A DNA stretch of 45,336 bases, from positions 1 through 45,336 of the forward strand of contig CAMCRT010000010.1 of assembly GCA_945877355.1 (NCBI GenBank). The letters run 5' to 3'. The position numbers and the translations under genes were made by a program. The notes beneath the pieces are model-generated. The model was not told the DNA's origin and made no database searches. It was given only the letters and a program-made list of their open reading frames with translations. This document shows positions 8,468 to 17,827 of the stretch, in pieces. Every line of letters begins with the position of its first letter. Position 1 is the first letter of the stretch. This stretch comes from an uncultured Mitsuokella sp. (GTDB taxonomy: Bacteria > Bacillota > Negativicutes > Selenomonadales > Selenomonadaceae).

Positions 8468-9685
8468 TTACATGGACATCATGCGGCGGCGGGTTTCGCC
8501 ACCGGCGGCTATGGCTTTGGCGGCGGCGGGCTGCTCGAGCTCGCTGGCACTCTGCTGGCCGATGAGGAGCGTCGCCGGGTCGAAGCCCAGCTGCTGGACG
8601 AAATGGAAGAGCTCCATATCCTTCAGCACGGAGGTGATATTCACCCGCTTCTCGCTGTAGAGGTCGATCTTCACCGGCTTCGTGAGCGGCCTTGCCTTCT
8701 TGTCCGCAAAGACGAGGAAGACCGGGCGATCCGTCTTGCCGAACTTGCACTCCTCCACAATGCCGTAGCCAATGGAAAGCTCGGCGATGGTGCCCACCGG
8801 GTAGATGGCCACATTGCGGAAAAACATATTGAGGAGCTTCTCGTCGAAGTGTCCGGGGGAGAAGTTCTTCATGATGTTGTAGGCCACAGAGGGCGGATAG
8901 CCCTTCTTGTAGGGCCGAGCACTGGTCAGGGCATCGTAGACATCGGCGATGGCGCTGATGCGTCCGAAGAGGCTGATGGCATCCCCTGCCCTGCCGTCCG
9001 GGTAGCCCTTGCCATCCATGTGCTCATGGTGCTGGCGCGCCACGAGGGCGATCTCGTGCTTGTCCGGGATATCCATGGCCTCGATGAGCTCATAGCCCCG
9101 CATGGAGTGGGTCTTGACGATGGAGAACTCCGTATCCGTCAGGCGGCCCTTCTTGTTGAGGACACTGGTGGGCACCTTTATCTTCCCCAGATCATGGAGG
9201 AGCGCCCCAAAGGTCAGATTCGACAGGCGATGGGAGTCGAGGCCCATGAGGATGCCGATGAGAGCGCAGAGCATGGCCACATTGACGGAGTGGGCAAAGG
9301 TATACATGTCATGGGTACGGATATCCGTCAGCTGCACGAGGTTCATGCGCCGATCCATGATGTCATTGATGATGGCAGCGCTGGCCTTGTAGAGAGGCTC
9401 CGTATCAAAGCGCCCGTCCCGCATCACCTGAGTGAACATGTCGTACACCCGCTTGACCGCCACGGCCCGGGTCTTTTCCTGCAGGATTTCCTCAGGGGGC
9501 TCCAGCACATGCTTCGTGTCGAGGCTCGTCACATTGATGCCCGTCACGCCCACCTGCTTGAGCTTCGATATGTAGCGCTCCGTGAGGAGCGTTCCCTTTG
9601 CCAAATAGTTCGCGCCGCTCGCATTGTACAAGCTCTGCGACATGACCATGCCTGTCTTCAGATATTTTACGGGTAATTCAATCAT
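8468..9685 (-). CDS. HD-GYP cyclic-di-GMP phosphodiesterase
   Basis: Predicted to hydrolyse c-di-GMP to pGpG or GMP. An N-terminal DUF3391-like segment (VKYLKTGMVMSQSLYNASG, about 1-60) precedes the HD-GYP domain: HSVNVAMLC (H132), HDLGK (H164, D165), a paired histidine HHEHMDGKGYP (219-229) and IADVYDALTSARPYK. All metal residues and the GYP signature are present, so it is likely active. The C-terminal 100 residues look PilZ-like or beta-rich (KARPLTKPVKIDLYSEKRVN) but I cannot name that part. AGAGG lies nine bases upstream of the ATG. Single-gene unit. Confidence 0.92.
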   Translation of the reverse strand: MIELPVKYLKTGMVMSQSLYNASGANYLAKGTLLTERYISKLKQVGVTGINVTSLDTKHVLEPPEEILQEKTRAVAVKRVYDMFTQVMRDGRFDTEPLYKASAAIINDIMDRRMNLVQLTDIRTHDMYTFAHSVNVAMLCALIGILMGLDSHRLSNLTFGALLHDLGKIKVPTSVLNKKGRLTDTEFSIVKTHSMRGYELIEAMDIPDKHEIALVARQHHEHMDGKGYPDGRAGDAISLFGRISAIADVYDALTSARPYKKGYPPSVAYNIMKNFSPGHFDEKLLNMFFRNVAIYPVGTIAELSIGYGIVEECKFGKTDRPVFLVFADKKARPLTKPVKIDLYSEKRVNITSVLKDMELFHFVQQLGFDPATLLIGQQSASELEQPAAAKAIAAGGETRRRMMSM

Positions 9686-9839
9686 GTCTCATCACCTCTC
9701 CCATTTCCCTTAGATCCCGAACCTTCAAGAATCATACTCTCCAAAGATACGACATATTTCTCTGTATAAAATTGCAAGGATGGTCAAACGTCCTTGCTTT
9801 TCTTTTTCCTTCTTTTGTATTATTTGATGGATAGATTTC

Positions 9840-9881
9840 CGTATACTCCATAAGAAAATATGGTATAATAAAGTATACGAT
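9840..9881 (+). promoter_or_regulatory. Extended -10 promoter of deoD inside an inverted repeat
   Basis: TGgTATAAT (9861-9869) is an extended -10 without a good -35. It is enclosed by CGTATAC at 9840 and GTATACG near 9874, with inner arms CCATA and TATGG. The arms could be a repressor operator. The rest of 9686-9860 shows nothing else. Confidence 0.45.
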
Positions 9882-9950
9882 ATTTATCTGAAAGTATCAT
9901 TAAATTCATGGGTCACTGAGCAATTTGTCTTAAAGAAAGAGAGGTCCATC

Positions 9951-10661
9951 ATGAGCACACCACACATCGCTGCCGAAAAGGGCGAAATCGCCGAGCGCAT
10001 CCTGCTGCCGGGCGATCCCCTTCGCGCCAAGTTCATCGCGGAGAACTTCCTGGAGAGCCCGAAGCAGTACACCTCCATCCGCAATATCCTGGGCTACACG
10101 GGCACCTACAAGGGTGTCCCGGTCTCTGTCCAGGGCACGGGCATGGGCATCCCCTCCATCTCCATCTATGTCCACGAGCTCATCCACTCCTACGGCGTGA
10201 AGAAGCTCATCCGCGTGGGCACCTGCGGCGGCATGCATGAGGACATCCATCTCCGGGATGTGCTCATCGCCCAGGCGGCCTCCACCGACTCCTCCATCAT
10301 CCGCAACATCTTCGGCGGCTCCATCAACTTCTGCCCCATCGCCGACTATGACCTGCTCTCAAAGGCGGTGGAGAGCGCAAAGAAGCTGAATCTCCCCGTA
10401 AAGGTGGGCAATGTCATCTCCGTAGATCGGTTCTACGACGAGGAAATCGACAACAAGAAGCTCACCCGCTACGGCATCCTGGGTGTGGAGATGGAGGCGG
10501 CTGCCCTCTATACGCTGGCGGCAGAGGCCCACGTCCAGGCCCTCGCCCTCTTCACCGTCAGCGACCATCTCCTCACCGGCGAAGGCTGCACGGCCGAGGA
10601 GCGGCAGACCACCTTCCAGGACATGATGAAGATCGCCCTGGAGACGGCCATCGCCGACTGA
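9951..10661 (+). CDS. deoD: Purine nucleoside phosphorylase DeoD
   Basis: Phosphorolysis of purine (deoxy)nucleosides to base and (deoxy)ribose-1-phosphate in salvage; hexameric bacterial type. Visible: [16 protein letters not shown] (phosphate site), [32 protein letters not shown] (nucleoside-binding Met/Glu) and [10 protein letters not shown] (catalytic Asp). 236 residues, full length. Ribosome site GAGAGG before the ATG. Single gene between its promoter and a very strong terminator. Confidence 0.97.
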   Translation: MSTPHIAAEKGEIAERILLPGDPLRAKFIAENFLESPKQYTSIRNILGYTGTYKGVPVSVQGTGMGIPSISIYVHELIHSYGVKKLIRVGTCGGMHEDIHLRDVLIAQAASTDSSIIRNIFGGSINFCPIADYDLLSKAVESAKKLNLPVKVGNVISVDRFYDEEIDNKKLTRYGILGVEMEAAALYTLAAEAHVQALALFTVSDHLLTGEGCTAEERQTTFQDMMKIALETAIAD

Positions 10662-10676
10662 TTTTCCACAAATAGA

Positions 10677-10725
10677 AAAGACCGCCGCACGGCTTGCTGC
10701 ATAGCAGCCGTGCGGCGGTCTTTTT
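10677..10725. terminator. Strong bidirectional terminator, deoD / autotransporter A
   Basis: AAAAGACCGCCGCACGGC pairs with GCCGTGCGGCGGTCTTTTT, with an inner TGCTGCATAGCA hairpin. T-runs occur on both strands, so it serves deoD and the convergent autotransporter. Its right arm, but not its left, is copied downstream of autotransporter B. Confidence 0.92.
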
Positions 10726-11570
10726 CATAGCCTATCGCAAAGGGAACCTCTCGGATGAGGCTGTCCATAGAAATCAGAAGGCCCAATTTACCTGGACGCC
10801 TCCCGAGATCCCTTCCCGCTTTCCCTGCCAGCCGGCCACATGCCAGTCGTAGGAGAGGCGGCTGTCCTTTGGGGCGAAGCGGTAGGCAAGCTCCACAAGA
10901 TAGCTCCCGCCATAGAGGGAGGGGCTCGCCGTATCGTAGCCCTGGAAGCTGGCCGTGGCCTTGCCATCAAACTCGAACTCATAGGCGACTCCTGCGCGGA
11001 TCTCGCTGCGGTCGCTGTCCCTGTGGGTGTAGGAGAGCCCCAACCGAGCGCGGCTGGAGTCCGTCGCGCCGAACTCGTAGGTCTCGCCTGTGCTGAGCGT
11101 CGCCTCCGCTGCGCTCTGGCGCGTGTAGAAGTACCTGAGATACACGTCGGTCCTGTCACCTGCCTTGTCTGCAAACGTCCTGCCGAGACCAAGGCTAGTG
11201 GAGAAATAGCTGGCACGCTCATCATAGCGCGTATGGATGCCCTCCGCCAGGCTTCCACCGTAGTCGCTCCAGGAGCTGCCGATGCGGATAGCGCTCTCCG
11301 CCCAAAGGCCGCTTTCCTGCTCGAAGCGGCCCAGGAGGCCGACACCGAGATAGTTCACGTGACCGCTGCCGTGGGTGCCGTCATCGAGATACGAATCGTA
11401 GCTCCCCTTGCCGTATTCCACAAAGGGGCTCAGGAGGAACTTCCCCTCCTGCCGGTCAAATTCCCTTGCCCAGCCTACAGCGAGATTGTAGCCATTCGTA
11501 TCCACATAGGAGCCGGTATGGGCGCGGAAAAGTCCCTTGTCCATGGCAGCCCAAAGGCTGTAGGAATCCT
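10708..11570. repeat. Autotransporter barrel duplication, copy 1
   Basis: 863 bp matching 18566-19428 at a constant offset of 7858. By line-by-line reading there are 6 mismatches, all before 10871; 10871-11570 is identical to copy 2. It spans the right terminator arm, the 3' flank and the barrel coding region. Confidence 0.93.
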
Positions 11571-13098
11571 CCTCACCCCTTTTCCTGGTGACGGCCTTCA
11601 TGCTGTCAAGGCCGGAGCCTACGAGAAGATCCGAGCCCCGGTTGAGAAAGCCTGCCATGCCAGCGCGGGTCTCTGTCAGGGACTTTGTCTTCGCATTGAT
11701 CCCTGCCTTGAGAACCTTCGCCACCAGCTCGTCCTCCCCTTGCTTCGCGAGGGAGAATTCATAGAGCAGGGAGACCCCCTGCATGCCAGTGGCATCGTTC
11801 GCCATCGTATCCGGCATGGTGAGCTTGCCACCCTTTGCCACCTTCATGAGGCTGATGACATCATCTTTCGCAAGGACCTTGGCTGATCCCTGGACGCCGA
11901 CCCCCACATGGAGATTCGTGATATCCTTATTCATGACCCCCAGCTGCAGGAGGGTGGGAGTTGTGCTGGAAACATCTGACCCCAGGTAGAAGTGGAGGTT
12001 CTCCACATTGGTGAAGTCCTGGATCTCCGACGTGGGCCTTGCGGCGTTGTAATAGACAGCGAGGGTATTTCCCGTGCTGCCTGCCGTGCCGCCGGAAACC
12101 GTCCCTGTGACGGCAGCACCGCTGAGGGCGATGGTATTGTTTTCCGTCGCCGCCCCCTTGCCGCCTGTCACGTTGCCCGTGACAGTGGCATTCTCGATGC
12201 GGATGGTATTTCCCGAGGCGGAGCCCGCAGCCTGGGAGCCAAGGACATCGCCTGTGATGTCGGCCGACACGAGCACGTTGTTTCTCACCGCGTCTCCGGA
12301 GGTGGAGATGGCGCCGATGATATCCCCGGTCACAGCGCGGCTGACAGCGACAGTATTCTCCGCGGCAGTCCTCCCGGCCTGCGCTCCGACGATGGTCATG
12401 GCGGAGCTTCCGGCGGCGAGACTCGCCGCCAGGGCAGTACCCGCAGGGGCTGCCAGCAGAGCATGCTTTGCGCCAGACACTGCGACCTTCTTGATGGAGG
12501 CCGTCTGTGCGGAGCTTCCGAGCACCTCGCCCCGGTTGCGGAGGGCATCCCTCTCCGCCTTTGCACCGTAGACCTCCGTCACCGAGGCCTTCTCAGCGAG
12601 GCGCACCACATTGTCCGTCGCATCGCCCGTAAGAGATACGCCGCCTGTGGCCGTCTGGAGGGTGCCCTCCGTTGCCGCCACGCTGTTCCCGTTGGCCGTA
12701 GAGCCTCTGCCGCCGATGGCCGCATTGACTGTGCCACCTGCTATGTTGACCTGGTTCGCCGATGCCGTGCCATTGGTGTCGCCACCGACGGCCTCTGTGA
12801 CCGCTCCGCTGACGGCGACGGTATTCTTCTCTGCCGCGCCTGCCTTTGCCTGCCCACCTATGGCCTTATTGGCCTTTGCGCCGGACTCCACCGTGAGGGT
12901 GTTGCCATCGGCTTTGCCGCTTGCCGTCTGGGTATCGCCGCCGACTGCCGTATTGATATTCGTTGCGCCAGCCTTGAGAGTCAGCAGATTCCCCATGGTC
13001 TCCCCCGAGCTGCCATAGGTGGTCTTGCCGCCAAATACATCGCTGTGTACATTATCCGCAATGGACACAGCGGCATTGCGCCACTTGTAGGCCGCAAG
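10774..13098 (-). CDS. Autotransporter A, C-terminal part: passenger end and beta-barrel (after amber stop)
   Basis: Same frame as the 13099-17463 segment and separated from it only by a TAG. Residues up to about 500 continue the passenger: NTLTVESGA, NTVAVSGAV and NTIALSGAAVTGTVSGG repeats of a predicted beta-helix. The last 260 or so residues form a type Va autotransporter barrel (from SYSLWAAMDKGLFRAHTGS to GGVQVNWAF), ending in the C-terminal Phe used for outer-membrane insertion. If translated separately, the first possible start (GTG 13068) has no signal peptide, so the barrel could not reach the outer membrane. The product therefore depends on readthrough or is lost. The barrel is essentially identical to that of autotransporter B. 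Confidence 0.85.
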   Translation of the reverse strand, partial: LAAYKWRNAAVSIADNVHSDVFGGKTTYGSSGETMGNLLTLKAGATNINTAVGGDTQTASGKADGNTLTVESGAKANKAIGGQAKAGAAEKNTVAVSGAVTEAVGGDTNGTASANQVNIAGGTVNAAIGGRGSTANGNSVAATEGTLQTATGGVSLTGDATDNVVRLAEKASVTEVYGAKAERDALRNRGEVLGSSAQTASIKKVAVSGAKHALLAAPAGTALAASLAAGSSAMTIVGAQAGRTAAENTVAVSRAVTGDIIGAISTSGDAVRNNVLVSADITGDVLGSQAAGSASGNTIRIENATVTGNVTGGKGAATENNTIALSGAAVTGTVSGGTAGSTGNTLAVYYNAARPTSEIQDFTNVENLHFYLGSDVSSTTPTLLQLGVMNKDITNLHVGVGVQGSAKVLAKDDVISLMKVAKGGKLTMPDTMANDATGMQGVSLLYEFSLAKQGEDELVAKVLKAGINAKTKSLTETRAGMAGFLNRGSDLLVGSGLDSMKAVTRKRGEEDSYSLWAAMDKGLFRAHTGSYVDTNGYNLAVGWAREFDRQEGKFLLSPFVEYGKGSYDSYLDDGTHGSGHVNYLGVGLLGRFEQESGLWAESAIRIGSSWSDYGGSLAEGIHTRYDERASYFSTSLGLGRTFADKAGDRTDVYLRYFYTRQSAAEATLSTGETYEFGATDSSRARLGLSYTHRDSDRSEIRAGVAYEFEFDGKATASFQGYDTASPSLYGGSYLVELAYRFAPKDSRLSYDWHVAGWQGKREGISGGVQVNWAF

Positions 13099-13101
13099 CT
13101 A
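13099..13101 (-). other. In-frame amber (TAG) codon splitting autotransporter A
   Basis: The coding strand reads GGC TCC CTG TAG CTT GCG GCC TAC AAG. Passenger-type sequence continues in the same frame on both sides, with no shift. It could derive from CAG or TTG by one substitution. Confidence 0.9.
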
Positions 13102-16100
13102 CAGGGAGCCTGTTGTCACCGCACTATCGTTATCCGTGCGATAGGTATACTCTATGCTGCCCATCCGGTTCTCAGAGCTACCAGGCGTATAGCCTGTGAG
13201 GCTGAGCGTCGCATTTTTCATGCGGATGAGGTTCACGCTCTTTTCCATGGAGCTTCCGAGGAAGCTCGCCATGGTAGCCTCCGTCTGGGGCTCAATGGTG
13301 CTTGCCCTGAGGGTCGTGTCCCCGGAAAGCGTGAGCACGTCGTCCCCGTCCTGCACATTGCTGTCGAGGTGGAAAGCGACCTTCGCGAAATTCTTGAGGA
13401 TCTTCGCCTGGGCTTTCCCCTTCACCTGAAGGATATTACCCGTGTCATCCGAGTCGCTGCCGCCGATAAGCGCACCGCCCACTATCGCGGCGTTTTGCCC
13501 GCCTCCGATATCGATGCTGTTGCCCGTAGTCTTGCCAGAGCCAACGGTGTAGCCGCCGTAGACATCGCCGGCGACATTGCCGCTGGCTATGCTCACCCTA
13601 TTGCCCGTAGCGCTGCCGGAGCCTGTCACAAAGCCAGCGTAGACACTGTCCATGCTACCGCCTGTGATGCTCACACCATTGCCCGTGGCATCGCCTGCGC
13701 CATCCACATAGCCCCCGTAGACCTTGCCGCCTACGCCAGTGCTATCGGCCTTGACAGTGCCACCGGAGATGGTGACGCTATTGCCCGTAGAATTGCCGCC
13801 GGCGCTGTCGGTAAAACCGCCATAGACATTGCGGGTGCTGCCCTCCTGCAGGAGGAGGGTATTGGCCTTGCTGTTGCTCTTCTCCGCGTTTTTCGTGCCG
13901 CTCCCTGTAGTCCAGCCACCGTAGGCATCCCGAGGGGATCCCCCTGCAATGACAAGGGTATTTCCAGAGGTGGTGTTGCCCAGGGTGGAGCGACCCATCC
14001 AGATATCGTCCGTCGAATTCCCGGTCGTCACCGTCGTCTTGCCATTTTGGAACCGGCTTCCATCGATGATGATGCTCTTGACATTCGTCCCCGTCCCACT
14101 ATCCGTGTAGACAAAGGTCTCGCTGGTGTTATCGGCGGCAAGGGCGAGCTTTCCCGTATAGCCAGTGAGATGGAGGCCGCTCGCATTTGAAAGAAGCGTC
14201 CGGATGCCACCAGTGTAGGCACTCATATCGACCGTGAAGCTGCCCCAGTCAAAGTCCGTGCCATTTGCGTCGGAAAGGGCGAGAAGCGGGTTCGACGCAT
14301 TCTGCGCGGAATTCAGGATGAAGTTCACCTTCGAGAAATTCGCGATGTTTTTTGCTGTGGCGTTGGCAGAGACATTCAGGATATTCCCCGTTGTATCTGC
14401 ACCACTGCCGCCATAGATTGTGCCGGCCACCGCCGTAGCCGTCTTTCCATCGCCGAGGTTGATGACGTTGCCCGTTGTCTTGCCGGAGCACGCCGCAAAG
14501 CCGCCATAGACGTCACCAGCGACGGTGCCGCCGTAGAGATTCACCGTATTTCCCGTGGCTGAGCCTGCCTGGGTCCTGGCCTCGGCCCCGTAGGCATTTT
14601 TCACCTGCGCTCCTGTTTGGAGCGTGAGGGTATTGCCCGTGGCATCGCCTGTAGCTTTGACGTTTCCGCTGCTGTCCCGGACCGTGTTTTCTGCGAGACC
14701 GCCTCGCGCATCCAGGATAGCTGAGCCGCCCGTGAGCGTCAATGTATTGTTCCTCACCGTATTGCCGATGCGGGAGCGGCCGCCCCAGGCTTCCGTGGCA
14801 TTTCCTGTGCCGTCATAGGAATTCTTGTTGTTCTGGAAGTGATAGCCCACGAGGGCCGCCCCCTTGGAGGAGGCAGCATCTCCCTCCGTCACCAGGTCCG
14901 CCTCGTAGTCCGTCGTGTGGATAAGGCCGCGGGTACCGGTGGTGTCGTAGCCCGTAAAGGTGATAGTATTCCTGCTGGAGATGAGCGTCAGGATTTGGTC
15001 GCTGGTGGCGTTTGCCACGAGGTTATCCAGGTCGTCCACGACGAGCCTCCCCCAGTTCAGCGATGTATTCCCGCCATCCGTCAGGGTCAGCAGCGCACCG
15101 CTCGCAGGGACGCTGCCCTTTGCCACCTTGAAGTTCACCGTATCGAAGTTCTTGATATCCTTCAGGGAGGCGGCGGCATAGACATTGAGCGTGTTGCCCG
15201 AGATCACATCAGAGGCGGAGGCCCCGCCGCCGCCATAGAGGGTGACATTCCCCAGCGTCGCAGCGGACAGGGTACCATCCGTCTTGCCAAGGTTCACGAC
15301 GTTATCCGTCGCCTTCCCCGTGCCCTCCGTGTAGCCGCCGTAGATCTCACTGCCACCGCCGAAGGTGCCACTCTCGATATTGATAGTATTGTGGCTCGCC
15401 TCGCCGGCGGAGGCCACCGAAAGAGCCGTGTTCTTCGCCAGATACCCGCCATAGAGCTTCGCATTTCCCCCCAGGGTGCCGCCCTGCACGTTGACCGTGT
15501 TATAGGCAGCATCTGCGTTCTTCGTGGTGTCAACCGCATCAGGATGCTCCGTATCGTCAGGATTGGCGAGGAGATGGAGGCCCGTCGTATAGCCGGCGTA
15601 GCCCGCCCCCGTGATGGCCGCCCCGGTCTTGAGATTCAGCGTATTGTACTGGGAGCCGCCATTTTGCGTCTCCGTATAGCCAGCCCGGGCATAGGTGTAG
15701 CTGCCGCCTGCGAGATTCAACTCATTGTGGTTCGTGGTATTGCCATAGGTGGAATGCCCCGCGTAGACCTCTCCTCCCCTCGTTATATTTTCTCCTTTTC
15801 CTGCATTCTGGAACCGGTTGCCGCTGATGGTGATGCTTTGCACATTCACCCTTGTCGTACCCGACATATATCCGTCTGCCTGTAAACCAATCTCATAGTC
15901 TCCAGTCGTTCCCGCTAGAATCGGGCTATAATTTGCAAAACTGGTTGCATAGTTGGAATAGAGCAGACAAAGCGAAGGATTCGTTACGTTTGCCTTGGCA
16001 AGAGAAGCGATCCAGGCGGGAAGCCCCACTACACTGACACCTTTCCAATCAAATGCCGTTTGGTTTCCGTAATAAAGGCTGAACATCGTGGCACCATTTG

Positions 16101-17463
16101 GAACGCTGTCATCCAGAACAAACCGCAGCTTCTCAAAATTGTGTACATCCCCCGCATTATTTCCTGTTCCTTTGATCTGGAGGACATTTCCTGTCGTTGC
16201 ATCCTTAGGGGAACTTCCTCCATATAGATGCAAATCATTATACCTGCTAGCTACGTTGCCAGCAAGCGTCACGGTATTGCCTGTTGCATTTCCATTCTTC
16301 GACACGCCACCATAGATATAGTCGCCATTATTATTGCCTGTATTTGTGCCCTTCAAGATGACTTCATTGCCAATGGCATCGCCTGCCGGCCCTTCCGCGT
16401 AGGCCCCATAGACGGTATTTGTACCATAAGGATTACCGAATACCGCCCCTTCCACAACGAGTGTGTTGTTCGTCACATCATTTCCAATGGTGGAGTGTCC
16501 TGCGTACACAAGGCCTCCCCAAATGGAACTTCCTGCATAGTTCTTGTCTGTCGTGTCTGTCGTGTATTTCAGATATGCGTTGCGGATCTGGTTGCGGTCA
16601 AAGTAAATCTGGGTGGCCGAGACAGTCGAAGCCGTGGATGTCCCGGTATTCGTCCCAAGCCCGTACTCGTAGTCGCCCGCTGTGCCTGTCACAGGGGATA
16701 CGCCATAATTATTTAGCGTGAAACCGTAATAGGACTGGAACAGGATGACACGCTTTGCGCCAGGCTCGTCGCTTTTCCAAGTCGCTGCATTCTCCACGCC
16801 AATCTTCGTCCAGTCAAAGGCCTGGGAGGAGTTCGTGAAAAACATGATACTGCCGTCGCTCACCTTTTCGCTCAGGACAAAGTTCATCTTTTCAAAGTTT
16901 TTGATCCCGCCTGCTATATTATAGTTCCCCGCAATATTAAGCGTGTTCCCCGTCGTATGATCCTTGCTCGCGTCATTACCATCGCCACCGATGAGGATCA
17001 TACCCGACCAACTGGGACTGTTCATAGCTCCTCTCTGTGCTGTACCGCTCAGTGTGATGATATTGTTGATGGCATCTCCGGAGGCGGACCAGCCGCCAAT
17101 AAAAGTTATTTTGTCACTGGATTGCCCGTAATAATCTTGGGTCACAGTGCCTATAACAATTTCGTTTCCAGAGGCCGCACCATCCCCCAGTGTATATCCG
17201 CCATAATAGTGCAAAGATTGATACGTAGCGACGTTTACCGCCGGGACTGTCAGCTTGTTGCCAACTACATTCCGATGATCTGTCGCGGCAGGAATATCAT
17301 CCTGATTTGCGATTGCCGTATTTCTCGAGTCCGAGACACTGACATCATAGCCCGTCACATCCTCCGCCTGGGATACCCCACCAGAACATGCATAGGAAAT
17401 AGCAATAGCCAAAGCGAGCTGCGTTTTTCTTTTCGATGACATCCACCTGCGAATATAAAACAA
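13099..17463 (-). CDS. Autotransporter A, N-terminal part: signal peptide and passenger
   Basis: Secreted passenger of a type Va autotransporter. A signal peptide (SSKRKTQLALAIAISYAC to VSQA/ED) is followed by about 1400 residues of Gly/Asn/Thr-rich repeats such as VYGGYVDGAGDATGNGVSITGG, consistent with a surface beta-helix. The start is uncertain. Autotransporter B has ATG ten bases after GAAGGG; the matching codon here (17454-17452) is ATT. Alternatives are TTG 17463, directly after the ribosome site, and ATG 17442. Translation stops at TAG 13099. With 10774-13098 the intact gene would encode about 2200 residues. The part upstream of about 15790 is much poorer in GC than the rest, suggesting a recombined module. 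Confidence 0.85.
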   Translation of the reverse strand: MFYIRRWMSSKRKTQLALAIAISYACSGGVSQAEDVTGYDVSVSDSRNTAIANQDDIPAATDHRNVVGNKLTVPAVNVATYQSLHYYGGYTLGDGAASGNEIVIGTVTQDYYGQSSDKITFIGGWSASGDAINNIITLSGTAQRGAMNSPSWSGMILIGGDGNDASKDHTTGNTLNIAGNYNIAGGIKNFEKMNFVLSEKVSDGSIMFFTNSSQAFDWTKIGVENAATWKSDEPGAKRVILFQSYYGFTLNNYGVSPVTGTAGDYEYGLGTNTGTSTASTVSATQIYFDRNQIRNAYLKYTTDTTDKNYAGSSIWGGLVYAGHSTIGNDVTNNTLVVEGAVFGNPYGTNTVYGAYAEGPAGDAIGNEVILKGTNTGNNNGDYIYGGVSKNGNATGNTVTLAGNVASRYNDLHLYGGSSPKDATTGNVLQIKGTGNNAGDVHNFEKLRFVLDDSVPNGATMFSLYYGNQTAFDWKGVSVVGLPAWIASLAKANVTNPSLCLLYSNYATSFANYSPILAGTTGDYEIGLQADGYMSGTTRVNVQSITISGNRFQNAGKGENITRGGEVYAGHSTYGNTTNHNELNLAGGSYTYARAGYTETQNGGSQYNTLNLKTGAAITGAGYAGYTTGLHLLANPDDTEHPDAVDTTKNADAAYNTVNVQGGTLGGNAKLYGGYLAKNTALSVASAGEASHNTINIESGTFGGGSEIYGGYTEGTGKATDNVVNLGKTDGTLSAATLGNVTLYGGGGASASDVISGNTLNVYAAASLKDIKNFDTVNFKVAKGSVPASGALLTLTDGGNTSLNWGRLVVDDLDNLVANATSDQILTLISSRNTITFTGYDTTGTRGLIHTTDYEADLVTEGDAASSKGAALVGYHFQNNKNSYDGTGNATEAWGGRSRIGNTVRNNTLTLTGGSAILDARGGLAENTVRDSSGNVKATGDATGNTLTLQTGAQVKNAYGAEARTQAGSATGNTVNLYGGTVAGDVYGGFAACSGKTTGNVINLGDGKTATAVAGTIYGGSGADTTGNILNVSANATAKNIANFSKVNFILNSAQNASNPLLALSDANGTDFDWGSFTVDMSAYTGGIRTLLSNASGLHLTGYTGKLALAADNTSETFVYTDSGTGTNVKSIIIDGSRFQNGKTTVTTGNSTDDIWMGRSTLGNTTSGNTLVIAGGSPRDAYGGWTTGSGTKNAEKSNSKANTLLLQEGSTRNVYGGFTDSAGGNSTGNSVTISGGTVKADSTGVGGKVYGGYVDGAGDATGNGVSITGGSMDSVYAGFVTGSGSATGNRVSIASGNVAGDVYGGYTVGSGKTTGNSIDIGGGQNAAIVGGALIGGSDSDDTGNILQVKGKAQAKILKNFAKVAFHLDSNVQDGDDVLTLSGDTTLRASTIEPQTEATMASFLGSSMEKSVNLIRMKNATLSLTGYTPGSSENRMGSIEYTYRTDNDSAVTTGSL

Positions 17464-17827
17464 TCCTTTCCAGACAAACGTCCTATATTATCCTTGGTAT
17501 GAACAGTGAGACCGGGTTTATTATACTCCCATTAGTCCTAGTAGACAAGAAAAATTTCACAGGAAATTATCATAAATTTCCACACCCACCAGTCGTGCAT
17601 CCGCCCTCTCGCAGACTCCCCCTCCGAAGGGATGTCGAAGAAGCAAGGATATGCCAACGTCCTTGCAACGGGATATTGTGTGCAAAGAGCTGCTGGAGCG
17701 GGCATATAAACCGCTGCCATAACGGATACGACAAACGCATATAAATATTGCTTGCAGTACAAGTACACTTTCTATGCTGGAAATGGTATAATAGACGAAA
17801 GAAGATTATTTTGCAGGGGGTGTCATC
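17464..17827 (+). promoter_or_regulatory. Divergent intergenic region with extended -10 for the small-gene pair
   Basis: TGGTATAAT at 17784-17792 is an extended -10 for the plus-strand pair; GCAGGGGG before ATG 17828 is the ribosome site. On the minus side, GGATAATATAGGACGTTT and AAAGGATTGTTTTAT match the leader of autotransporter B closely, so both autotransporters share a promoter/leader type. I see no gene between 17500 and 17780. Confidence 0.6.

Noticed and set aside
11992-14190. Long plus-strand open frame (732 codons) opposite autotransporter A
   Set aside because: Antisense shadow of GC-rich repeat sequence; no ribosome site, no recognisable domain, and the minus strand encodes clear autotransporter repeats.
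17538-17768. 76-codon minus-strand frame upstream of autotransporter A
   Set aside because: It would run within the leader region, has no ribosome site and no family match.
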